Origin: Hygrocybe punicea
Taxonomy: Eukaryota; Basidiomycota; Agaricomycetes; Agaricales; Hygrophoraceae
NCBI GenBank assembly: GCA_963556145.1
Contig: OY744472.1
Location: forward strand, 5,270,001-5,334,000
Length of the DNA stretch: 64,000 nt
Direction: 5' to 3'
Shown piece after piece: positions 23,681 through 33,361 of this stretch (positions within the stretch are counted from its first letter, which is position 1; each line of letters opens with the position of its first letter). The translations under genes were made by a program, and so were the position numbers. The notes under the pieces were generated by a model, which made no database searches, was not told the DNA's origin, and worked only from the letters and a program-made list of their open reading frames with translations.

Positions 23681-24520
23681 TCACTTCCAAGGTGATGTTG
23701 ATCTAATTTGGGGCAGCTGAATGAGCTCTTAGGCTCTACTTTGGTAAAATCCCTTCCCCAGCCATAATTAATGTACCAAACCTTCAGTTAAGCATGTATA
23801 AGTAAAATTGTAGTGTCCTATATATGGTAATAACCCATTCGGGAATGTCAGGTCCTGTCAGGAACAAGGGCACTGATAGGCTCAGGCTTTCCCATCACCA
23901 TTGCCATGGCCCCACCCATCACTCACAGGCACACACGCTCATCATCATTGATGATGAGCATGACTATTTCACTATCCCACCATATTTTCTTGCGGATTTC
24001 TTTACATATCATAGATATATTGTTCTACATCTTGTATATAGACTAATATACATGAAAATAAACAAAATAAAAGAGAAATAAAAGAAATAAAAAATAATGA
24101 TACACGGGGCACCCCGGCAAATGGGTGGGTACTCACCTTCACAGAGGCACCGGATGGGGTCTAAAATGAATGGCAAAGGGGCTGGAGGGTGAATGAGGGG
24201 TGGGATGGATGATGGAATGTAGGGAAGGGTGCATGGAGTGGGAGGTGGCAATGGGTGGCAAGGAAAGGTCCAGGAAGTGAGGCAGATGGGGGAAATGGAG
24301 AGGGGATGGATGGGGGAGGGCTCCTGGCCCTAAACAAGTGGCAGGAAGGGGTAAGTATGTGGGCAAAAGGCAGGAGGGTGGTGACTTACCTGTATCATTA
24401 GGGGCCCCCCATGGCCCTCCCACTATCCCACCATCAATAAAGCCAGTGGGGATGTCATCTCAGACATCCCCATCACTTTTTTCATTGTTTTTGTAGTCTA
24501 GATCGCCACCGCTGTCAAGT

Positions 24521-24812
24521 CATGGGAGCATGGCTGCACCACCGGTTGGAGTGGTGATTAGGCAACTGCACGGATCATCCGCAGGTGCCGAATTTGGTAT
24601 CCGTATCCATATCCGCCACTATCTGTATCCGAGCCACGGATATGGATATGATACGGTATTTACCTCACGTTCGCCGCGCCAACGTCAATTGACGTTGCGG
24701 CATGCTTGCACGAGTCGGCCACGTGGTGGCTGAGGCAGCGGTGATGGCCGGTCATTGTGGTGGTGTGCAAGTGAGTTGGGGGTGCTCGAAAATGAACGGG
24801 AAACGGGTGCCG
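24521..24812. repeat. fragment of a GGTTGC/CGGAT-word repeat, cut by the assembly gap
   Basis: The reverse complement matches about 49090-49480: the GCAACTGCACGGATCATCC end, ATCCGTATCC words, the palindromic box centred on CAATTG at 24686-24691, and the flanking AACTCACTTGC segment. The R2 left arm stops near 24520. The fragment runs into the N gap. Confidence 0.7.
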
Positions 24813-24912
24813 NNNNNNNNNNNNNNNNNNNNNNNNNNNNNNNNNNNNNNNNNNNNNNNNNNNNNNNNNNNNNNNNNNNNNNNNNNNNNNNNNNNNNNNN
24901 NNNNNNNNNNNN
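24813..24912. other. assembly gap (100 N)
   Basis: Exactly 100 consecutive N, a conventional unknown-length gap. Sequence on its left is dispersed repeat. Translations crossing it are meaningless. Confidence 1.
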
Positions 24913-25807
24913 GTGAGTCCGTCTGCCAATTGCCACCTGATTTGGCTTATGTGTCCTTATCACAGGGTGCACAGTAGCATACCATGTCACACAGTATCTT
25001 GAAAGTACTTGACAAGTATACTAAATATCATTACCAGAACTTTCAGCATGGTATTGTAACAGTATTCAGATATAAACTACAATACTTGTGCTCAAATTCA
25101 TCGGAAAGTATGAAGGAAAATGAGACTTATACCTTTTCAATAACATCAAGCCTTTTGTTTCACTACTTTTACTGTATTTACAGCAAAGTGCTGTATAGTT
25201 TGGATAGAATACTTGCAGCCTAAGATGAATCAAAGTATTAAACCAGTAAGGAAGTTGGGGCACTTTTACTATTAGGATACCTTTTGAATCCTATCAAGAT
25301 ACAGGATGAAATAGTATAGTACTGTTGCCATATTTTGGATTTAAGATACTTTGTCAATACTTTTAAGATACTGTTTCAATACATTTAAGATACTGTGTCA
25401 ATACATTTAAGATACTATTTCAATACTTTTAAGGTACTCTTTCAATGCATCTAAGATACTGTTTCAATATCCTTAAAGAACTTTGAAAAATAGTATAGTA
25501 CTGCTTCAATACTGTTCAGATACTTTGCAAAATGGTATTGGACAGTTATTTAATGCTAAAACCCAGGGAAATATGGGGCTGGGAATTAGGATTCTGAAGT
25601 TCTGGGAATTCTGAGAATTGGAATTCCAATACTGGGAATGCTAGGAATGGGCATTTCAAAGTGCAGGCTTGGGATTCTGAGAATTGTAATTCCAAGAGTT
25701 TGAGAAGTTTGGAAAGTAGAATTCTGAAATTGTGGGAGATTAGGGATTTGGAAGTCAACAATTATGAGAATTGAAATCCTGAAAATGTGCATATTAATGC
25801 AAATTAC

Positions 25808-26188
25808 AAGAATGGGAATCCAAATGCAGGAAATTGGGAATCCAGATTCAGCAGATTGGGAATCCAGATGCGGGGAATTGGGAATCCATTCCAAACAATT
25901 CCATGCAATTCCTCGGTCCACGAGTGGCTCAGCAGTATTTGTGTTGACTGCAGTGAGCTCAGAAGACAGATTGAGGAATTGCACGGAATTGTTTGGAATT
26001 GGTTGGAATTTGCACGGAATTGTCCTTTGAGCTCACACGACTCATCACGAATACTGCTCAGCCACTCGAGGACCGAGGAATTGCATGGAATTGTTTGGAA
26101 TGGATTTCCAATTCCCCGCATCTGGATTCCCAATCTGCTGAATCTGGATTCCCAATTTCCTGCATTTGGATTCCCATTCTTGGAACTA
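25808..26188. repeat. nested foldback built from GGGAATCC/GGAATTG words
   Basis: 25808-25955 and about 26030-26188 are inverted copies around a short centre containing GAGCTCA. Both arms are tandem variants of GGGAATCCAGAT and GGAATTGCA. Open frames on both strands (up to 167 residues) are mirrored artefacts. Confidence 0.8.
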
Positions 26189-27169
26189 GTGGGGTGTGGG
26201 CCATTGCTTTGCATGGCAGGTTACTCGTCCCTTTTTAGTAATGAGAGAATAAGTGGATACAAATCATACAGTATTATGATGCTGCTATGATAATCAATAT
26301 TTGCAAAGTTATTAATATTTCCTTTATTATTACATACTGATGCCATTCAGATACCATTCAGATACCATACTACAATGATACAGCTTTCATAATTGATTAT
26401 ACCCTGTTCCTTCCAATTTGTCATAATGCAATATCAGATCCCAAATTGGCATCTTTCATATCAAGTTTGCAGTGTTCATGCTGGCATATATACAACTAAT
26501 TTACTACTCTATCAGTAGTCATAGTTACTCTGTGAAAGTTTTACAGAATACATAGTAAGTATATCCAGAAACTCTAAGTATCTGAATTATTTGTCAGGTC
26601 AAGAATGACCTCTTGTAAGTATGGTAGAAATAAACACATGTACAATGACACCAACTGCACTTGTATTGGAACCACTTTGATAAGATCACTGGGTTTGATG
26701 ATACCAGAATCAACAAGATGACTGGTTCAGCTTGTGCACTAGCAATGCTTCCGATTCATGAAGCTGTGAAGTTGGTGACACAATGTTCTTGTGTAACAGT
26801 TTGATCAGTGTTGAACACCTGAACCAATTCCAGCACACATAATGAAGATAGGTGTGATATGCATGAATGGAATTTATGGAACAGACAGTGTCTGTTGCAC
26901 TGCAATGCTGCATACTGTGTCTGGGACACTGGCCCAATGATTTACTGAAATCCATTCAGCCTGTTTTACCAGTATTGATAATGTATTAAGTATGAGGTGC
27001 ATTGCAAGGATATGTAGCACTTGTACAGACCCATCCAATATACAGGTCATACTATTATGTCTACAATTGGATTGCCGAGGGTTGAAGGTGGAACATTGTA
27101 TTATACCTCTTTGACAAGAAATCACTGCTTGCATTGGGAACGATTTCAATGTGCATATTATATATGACT
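26189..27169. other. AT-rich interior of the CACTA-type element
   Basis: About 1 kb of AT-rich sequence with scattered GATACCATTCAGATACC words near 26345. Open frames of 81-91 residues have no recognisable domain. No gene seen. Confidence 0.5.
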
Positions 27170-27542
27170 CACTGGATGCAAGCCATAGTATTTCAACTCA
27201 AAATATCTTGAAGTTATCTGGAAATTAATCCATGTTGCTTTAATACAACATTGTGAGAAAAGATTTAAAAACCTTCTAAATAATGTCAGTTCATTTTAAA
27301 GGAAGTGATCATAAAAGTATCTTGAGTGCTATCTTAAAAGAAATACAATTTCATAGTCTTTAAACATCTTGGTTTTCTTATAATGTCTATCATATCTTTA
27401 TGATACCTATCTCAGAAATGTACAAAAAATATGCACTAAATATGTAAATGTTCTCTGCAAATGACATGTTAAAATAATATGGATTAATTTCCAGGCAATT
27501 TCAAGATATTTTTATTAGAAATATTATGGCTTGCATCCAGTG
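27170..27542. mobile_element. 373-bp CACTA-type MITE with 3-bp TSD
   Basis: Begins CACTGGATGCAAGCCATA and ends TATGGCTTGCATCCAGTG, with TIRs of about 60 bp including imperfect positions (AATATCTTGAA / TTCAAGATATT). Flanked by ACT on both sides (27167-27169, 27543-27545). AT-rich, non-coding, nested in the larger CACTA-type element. Confidence 0.9.
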
Positions 27543-27639
27543 ACTGCAACACAGACACATCTGATATAATGTGTGTACAATTGTGGGTGGAAGGGGAATG
27601 CATCAGAAAAAAGCTGGGACATCTACTGAACACTGACTG

Positions 27640-28135
27640 AACACTTTCGACCTGTACAACGAGTAGTCAATGTTTGCATTAATGATAATTCTAATACACA
27701 TTGTACATGTAGCTACACAACAGATACATCGAATACGTTGTTCGTACAACAATTTGTGCAAGGGAAATGCCACAGATGAAGGCTGGGACATGAACCGAAC
27801 ACCTTACCGAACATACCGAACACTTTGCAAGTAGTCAATGCTTGCATTAATATTAATTCTAACACACATTGTACTGGTAGCTACACTACAGATACACCGA
27901 ATACGTTGTTCGTACAACAATTTGTGCAAGGGAAATGCCACAGATGAAGGCTGGGACATGAACCGAACACCTTACCGAACATACCGAACACTTTGGACCT
28001 GTTCGACAAGTAGTCAATGCTTGCATTAATATTAATTCTAGTACACATTGTACATGTAGCTACACTACAGACACATCGAATACATTGTTCATATGACTAT
28101 TTGTGCAAGGGGAATGCCCCACATGCAGGCTGCAG
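27640..28135. repeat. tandem repeat, period about 179 bp, ~3 copies
   Basis: Units begin near 27661, 27832 and 28013. Each contains AGTCAATG.TTGCATTAAT, a TACATGTAGCTACAC-like core, TTTGTGCAAGGG and CCGAACA words. The third unit diverges after 28125. Short open frames shared by the copies have no recognisable domain. Confidence 0.85.
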
Positions 28136-28560
28136 CATCTTTGGTGTGTTTGGTGGATGTGTTCGGTGTAGTATACCTAGTCATACCGGTCGATGGACAT
28201 CCACCAAACATGTACACCAAACACACCGGATGTGTTTGGTGTAGTATACCTAGTCATATTGGATTACCAAAATCGACTGAAAATGTCAACCGAACACACC
28301 GGTTCAACATGTTCGATGTGTTCAGTGTAGTATATCTGGTTATACCAGTGTACTGACATGCACCGAACATGTCCACCGAACATGTTCGATGTGTTCGGTG
28401 TTGTATATCTGGTCATACCAGTTTACTGACATGCACCGAACATGTCCACAGAACACACTGAACATGTTCGATGTGTTCGGTGTCATATATCCGGTCACAC
28501 CAGTTTACTTACATGCACTGAACATGTCCACCAAAACACCATACAGATGTTTGTGCAAAC
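28136..28560. repeat. CCGAACA/TGTTCGG word array
   Basis: Repeated variants of a ~80-bp unit containing GTGTTCGGTGTAGTATA, GGTCATACCAGTTTACTGAC and ACCGAACATGTCC, with the core word in both orientations. It looks like a degenerate subterminal-type repeat array. No gene. Confidence 0.75.
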
Positions 28561-29039
28561 AACTGTGCCAGATTAAAGCTGGGACACCTACCAAACACTC
28601 ACCGCACACATTTGGACCTGTGTGACAAGTGTACAATGGACACTGTTTGACCTCATTTCATTATCAACAATTCTATTACACACAGTAGATGTGGCTACAT
28701 GACAGATACCACTGACATATTGTTCATTCATACACGGCACATTGCATTATGAATGCATGTGATCATTATCAGAAACCAATTGCAATTGCAATACCAACAT
28801 GATATAACACTACCCATTTCCAAATTGGCTGCTGTGATCCGGCTGCCTTATTGTTCTTGCTGATTGGGACAACAAATTCTCACACTCAACTCCGCCCAGT
28901 CACACGGTTTCATAATTATTCCCAGGGCTTCAAAATTGTTCCCACAGTTTCACAAAATTGTTCCCACGGCTTGGCAAATTAGAGTCTGACCCTGAGTTTG
29001 AGAATCCACCGTATAGAACGATTCCCTTATAGGGACTCG
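28561..29039. other. interior of the CACTA-type element, no gene seen
   Basis: Mixed sequence. 28900-28985 has three degenerate units based on ATTGTTCCCACRGTTT. Nothing coding recognised. Confidence 0.4.
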
Positions 29040-29886
29040 TAATTTGCATTAATATGCACATTTTCAGGATTTCAATTCTCATAATTGTTGACTTCCAAAT
29101 CCCTAATCTCCCACAATTTCAGAATTCTACTTTCCAAACTTCTCAAACTCTTGGAATTACAATTCTCAGAATCCCAAAGCCTGCACTTTGAAATGCCCAT
29201 TCCTAGCATTCCCAGTATTGGAATTCCAATTCTCAGAATTCCCAGAACTTCAGAATCCTAATTCCCAGCCCCATATTTCCCTGGGTTTTAGCATTAAATA
29301 ACTGTCCAATACCATTTTGCAAAGTATCTGAACAGTATTGAAGCAGTACTATACTATTTTTCAAAGTTCTTTAAGGATATTGAAACAGTATCTTAGATGC
29401 ATTGAAAGAGTACCTTAAAAGTATTGAAATAGTATCTTAAATGTATTGACACAGTATCTTAAATGTATTGAAACAGTATCTTAAAAGTATTGACAAAGTA
29501 TCTTAAATCCAAAATATGGCAACAGTACTATACTATTTCATCCTGTATCTTGATAGGATTCAAAAGGTATCCTAATAGTAAAAGTGCCCCAACTTCCTTA
29601 CTGGTTTAATACTTTGATTCATCTTAGGCTGCAAGTATTCTATCCAAACTATACAGCACTTTGCTGTAAATACAGTAAAAGTAGTGAAACAAAAGGCTTG
29701 ATGTTATTGAAAAGGTATAAGTCTCATTTTCCTTCATACTTTCCGATGAATTTGAGCACAAGTATTGTAGTTTATATCTGAATACTGTTACAATACCATG
29801 CTGAAAGTTCTGGTAATGATATTTAGTATACTTGTCAAGTACTTTCAAGATACTGTGTGACATGGTATGCTACTGTGCACCCTGTG

Positions 29887-30460
29887 TATAGCCCATCTCA
29901 AATGCAGACTCTTCGACAAGCAAACACATCTGTCACCTTCTCCAAGCCGCCATGCTGACCATATTCGAAACTCGTCTTCCTCGTCAGGAGCCGGTTGGCA
30001 TTCTCCCAACGCTTTGGGATCCCCTGCCACAAGTGGAATGGCCTTACCCCAGGCTTCACTAGACATGATGAATCTGAGTCTGATATCGGACAGCCCGGAC
30101 ATGCGTTATCATAGCGAAAGTGGTAGTCCAGAGATGTTGCCTTGTACCCTTCTTGGCTGGTATTTTTACCCGGAGGGTCGATGGGTTGAGGTCTGGATTT
30201 TTGCTGGATTCCAACTTGGGTTGCCGGGAATGGGGCAGCGGGGGAACGGGGCAGCAGGGGAGTGGGGGAACGGTAGCTCTTTTTACCTACGCTTCCTAAA
30301 CGTTTTCAACTCTTTTCAACTCGAAATGTTATTCACTTCGACACTATCTAATAAGAAAAACATCGAGCAGGAGTGCAGATTTAGTTTAAAATATGGCAAA
30401 TCTATTATATTTGTTTTTATACCACATAAAACTTTCTAAACCTTGCGACTTTTCACTGGG
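29887..30460. other. unassigned segment with a Ser-rich 190-residue open frame
   Basis: An open frame from 29867 to 30439 (plus) begins inside the CACTA-type TIR, so its start is not meaningful. The middle (about 29905-30130) is Ser-rich with HADHIRNSSSSSGAGWHSP, followed by a Gly/Asn-rich low-complexity stretch (30225-30285). It could be an exon fragment of a captured or interrupted gene; no family recognised. Confidence 0.3.
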
Positions 30461-30635
30461 AGTCAAAAGCCAAGGGGTTACTTAAGGGCACTAATGGTTC
30501 TGAGCTTATTTCTTGGAGTTATTCAAGATTAGCTGTTGGGCTATAGCTGGCTACACTCAACAGCTAATCTTGAATAACTCTGAGGAATGAGCTTCAAACT
30601 CTTAGTGTCCTTAAGTAACCCCTTGGCTTTTGACT
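30461..30635. mobile_element. 175-bp palindromic MITE
   Basis: Begins AGTCAAAAGCCAAGGGG and ends CCCCTTGGCTTTTGACT. The halves pair along most of their length around a centre at about 30540-30550 (CTATAGCTGG). There are scattered mismatches such as GGGCACTAA / TTAGTGTCC. No clear target duplication. Confidence 0.8.
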
Positions 30636-30726
30636 TCATATATCTTGTTACATATTTTCACAATTTTAGCTAATTTATCTGGCCCCAAAAGGCAATTTCT
30701 TTTTGAAAAACATTGGCTTTAGCTGT

Positions 30727-30736
30727 GGCAACACTA
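30727..30736. repeat. isolated hAT right end (GGCAACACTA)
   Basis: The TIR sequence shared by hAT-1 and hAT-2 lies exactly where the R2 left arm resumes (30737). It probably marks the right end of another hAT whose left end is missing near the composite block or gap. Confidence 0.55.
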
Positions 30737-30821
30737 ATTTTGAGGATGTCTAGGGAGGCATTCTTGGAGTGAATCGTCGCTGTTGTTGTCCTCCTCCTCA
30801 TTTCTGAGGATTTTGAGGGGG

Positions 30822-31832
30822 TAGTGTTGCCGAAGTTCAGTTCGGTCCGGTTCCAACCCTTTTTGGCGGAACCGCGAACCAAACTTCGGGTCCGGTTTGG
30901 TGCTGGGCCAAACCTGGACCCAGACGGCATCGAACCGTCTGTCCGCGTTCGGTCTGGGTTCAGACGCGGTCTGAACCCCGGACCGAGATGGGCTCACCCC
31001 ATGAGCTCTGTTCTCCTCGCGAATGGCAGGCACATATCAATTGATACGGCGCTGCACTTCGCGAGGTAGTTGGGCTGCGGGGGAGCCGTCTGGCGCTGCT
31101 GCTGCTGCCGTTGCCATTGCCACTGTTGCTGTTGCTGCCGCTGCCGTGGCCGTTGCTGCTGCTGCCGTCGTGGCCATTGCTGCTGCTGTCGCCGCTGCCG
31201 CTGCCACTGCTGCTGCTGCCGTTGCTGCTGGCGCTGCTGCTTCCGCTGTTGCTGCTGCTGCTGGCCGTTGCCGTTGTCGTTGCCTGGTTGCCATTGCCAT
31301 TGCCGTTGCCATTGCTGCCGCTGGTGGTGGTGGTGGTGGTGGTGGTGGTGGTGTTGCGGCTGTCCCGCGTCCGTTGGCATCGCGTTGGCGTTGGGATCCA
31401 TTTTGTGCCGCGGTGGTGTGCTCGCGATGTGGTCGCGGTCGAGTTTCCTGTAACAGATAATATTAGTAAAGTTAAGATAAATGATAAAACTTACTTGTGT
31501 CCATGAATGCGACATTATGTCATGTTCATTGGCCTTGCGTTCAAGTTGTTGTTGTTGGTGAAGAAACTTCGTGTAATGGTCACATGATACCGTTTAACAC
31601 GAAAAAGTAAGTAAAGTAATACGAAAAACAAATGAAATAAATACCTTGAAAATATCCGCATTCGCGGTTTGGACGCGGTTTGGAGCCGTTCAGGAAATCC
31701 GGCAGGCCTCGAAACCCGGAACTGAACCCGCGGTCCGGTTCAGCACTTGGCTGAACTTAGACTGAACCTAGGGTTCAGTTCGGGGTTTGAACCGGGTTCG
31801 GCTAGGTTTGGAACCGAACTACGGCAACACTA
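30822..31832 (+). mobile_element. hAT-2: intact 1,011-bp nonautonomous hAT with perfect 8-bp TSD
   Basis: Begins TAGTGTTGCCGAAGTTC and ends CCGAACTACGGCAACACTA, flanked by TGAGGGGG on both sides (30814-30821, 31833-31840). Subterminal zones are dense in GAACCG/CGGTTC words. The middle is CTG/CCG-rich trinucleotide repeat with a TGG run at about 31319-31352. It contains one palindromic box (31012-31070). No transposase. It serves as the undisturbed reference for hAT-1. Confidence 0.95.
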
Positions 31833-33056
31833 TGAGGGGGTGGGGAGTGGGAGTGTGGTGGGAGGCAAGTTGGGAGGCAAGTGGGTGGTGGTAAAGCACA
31901 TGTGACTGACCATACAGCTTTCAACCCTCAACCACCATCATCCCCCCATTTGCCACACTCCCACTCCACACCATCTCAAAAAGTACAGGAACAATGATGA
32001 CAATGATGATGGCAACATTTCACACTGAGAATGCCTCCCCAGACATCCTCAAAACTGCAGAGGAGCACACTGAACTTTTTCAACCAATTGCCCCAAACAT
32101 TGAAACTAGCAGCCCCAGGTTTGGGGCACAGTGACGATGATGATGAAGGTAGCATGGAGGGTCACCCACGGTGATGGTGTGGTCAATGGCAGCAGTGTTG
32201 TCAAGATATTGCCATCACAACCACCCTTGTCACCACCCTTGCGCAACTCACTGGTACAACCAATCTGGACCATGAAAACCATGGAATGGATGATGGGGAT
32301 GTTGTAGATGACGTCCACATCATCTCTATCAGTGGTGGAATGTGGAGAGGGCCATGGGGGGGGCCAATGACATAGGTGAGTACCCACCCCCTCCTGCTTT
32401 TCCCCCATGTACTTACCCATTCCCACTGCTTGTTCGGGGTCCAAACCCCTCCAACCCACCCCCTTGCTTTTTCCACCACCTGCCTTGCTTCCTGACCCCA
32501 TCCTTGCCACCCATTGCCACCCTTCCCCACCTCAAATCATCCATCCCTGTCATCAGCCACCCTCCAGCACCCTTCACCATCAAGTTTAGACCCCATCCGG
32601 AGCCTCTGCAAAGGTGAGTACCCACCTGTTCATTGGCAGCACCCCGTGTATCATTATTTTTTACTTCTTTTATTTCTCTTTTATTTTGTTTATTTTCATG
32701 TATATTAGTTTATATACAGCATGTAGAGCAATATATCTATGACATGTAAAAGATTCCACTGTCATATCCCATGCAGCTCCGCCGGATTCCGACGAACTCC
32801 GCTCCGGACTTTTCCGCCGACTTATCTTATCTTATCTTATCTTATCTTCTCGCGTACGTTATTGTTCTTCTCTTGTTAATTACTATTCTTCCCCATCTCC
32901 GTTTACTCCGACCTCCTTTTCTCTTCCTCCCCTTTGTTTACTTGTCACCGTACATAGCAACCTTTTATCCCTTTTATTTTCTTCCGAACTCCGGTCCTCT
33001 TTCCGGAGTTCATATTGTCTTCACGTCTCCAAGGACATGACAATTAGTCTACCAAG

Positions 33057-33064
33057 TATATAAA
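33057..33064 (+). promoter_or_regulatory. TATA box of the Gypsy LTR
   Basis: TATATAAA about 34 bp upstream of the 11-nt putative self-primer at 33091. Spacing fits RNA polymerase II initiation at the primer's first base. Confidence 0.65.
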
Positions 33065-33090
33065 CTAGAACTACAATGTCCTGTAACTCC

Positions 33091-33101
33091 GTTCAGAAAA
33101 T
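33091..33101 (+). promoter_or_regulatory. putative 11-nt self-primer at the transcript 5' end
   Basis: GTTCAGAAAAT is the exact reverse complement of 33318-33328, just after the LTR. In the fission-yeast element Tf1, the first 11 transcript nucleotides pair with the PBS and prime reverse transcription; this arrangement has the same length and location. Confidence 0.75.
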
Positions 33102-33317
33102 CAACTTGAGTTCCTTATTTCTTACCCACTCTCAAACTTAAGGCTTTCCCTTAAGCTCATTAGTTATCTTAATACTTAGTCCGGAACTCCGGACTAACTC
33201 CGCTCCGTCCACGTCTTCTCAATACGACTTAAGGAAGTAGTGAACCTACTTCAAGAGTTGACGTCTCCGCTCCTCCGAAGAACTCCGATCCTTCCGGAGT
33301 TGCACGCCTCTAACAGT

Positions 33318-33328
33318 ATTTTCTGAAC
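33318..33328 (+). promoter_or_regulatory. primer-binding site for self-priming
   Basis: ATTTTCTGAAC, two bases after the 5' LTR. No TGG-type tRNA site is present, so tRNA priming is unlikely. It pairs over 11 nt with 33091-33101. Confidence 0.75.
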
Positions 33329-33361
33329 AACTCTTGAGTCGTATTCCCTTTACATTTGATC

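Larger units (their letters stand above)
20886..23728 (+). mobile_element. PIF/Harbinger element with TTA duplication
   Basis: Terminal inverted repeats of about 55 bp: the left starts GAGCTTGTTTGGCTACCCC and the reverse-complemented right starts GAGCTCATTCAGCTGCCCC. Both continue through CAAATTAGA and CCTTGGAAGTGAGGAATAT. The flanks are TTA (20883-20885, 23729-23731), as expected for PIF/Harbinger. It interrupts R2 at a TTA in the terminal palindrome. It contains a broken transposase and a family-A-like LTR. Confidence 0.9.
24961..29886. mobile_element. 4.9-kb CACTA-type nonautonomous element with ~847-bp TIRs
   Basis: Ends CACAGGGTGCACAGTAGC and GCTACTGTGCACCCTGTG, flanked by TAT (24958-24960, 29887-29889). 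A 3-bp duplication with CAC ends fits the CACTA/EnSpm class. The arms 24961-25807 and 29040-29886 are essentially identical inverted copies. Each has an array of short units built on AAGATACTGTTTCAATAC (about 25320-25510 and the mirror) and a GGAATTCTGAGAATTGG-type array. No transposase is recognisable. The interior holds a second foldback, a 373-bp MITE and tandem repeats. Confidence 0.85.
32760..33315 (+). repeat. 5' LTR of the Gypsy element
   Basis: 556 bp, TG...CA. Contains a CTTAT pentamer run (about 32821-32848), a TATATAAA box at 33057-33064, and multiple TCCGGA / ACTCCGG words. The predicted transcript start at about 33091 lies 34 bp after the start of the TATA box. Confidence 0.97.

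Noticed and set aside
24660..24990. Open frames spanning the N block
   Set aside because: They are translated through 100 N and cannot be trusted.
25787..26290. Open frames of 136-167 residues in opposite directions
   Set aside because: They mirror each other across an inverted repeat of GGAATT-type words and show no domain.
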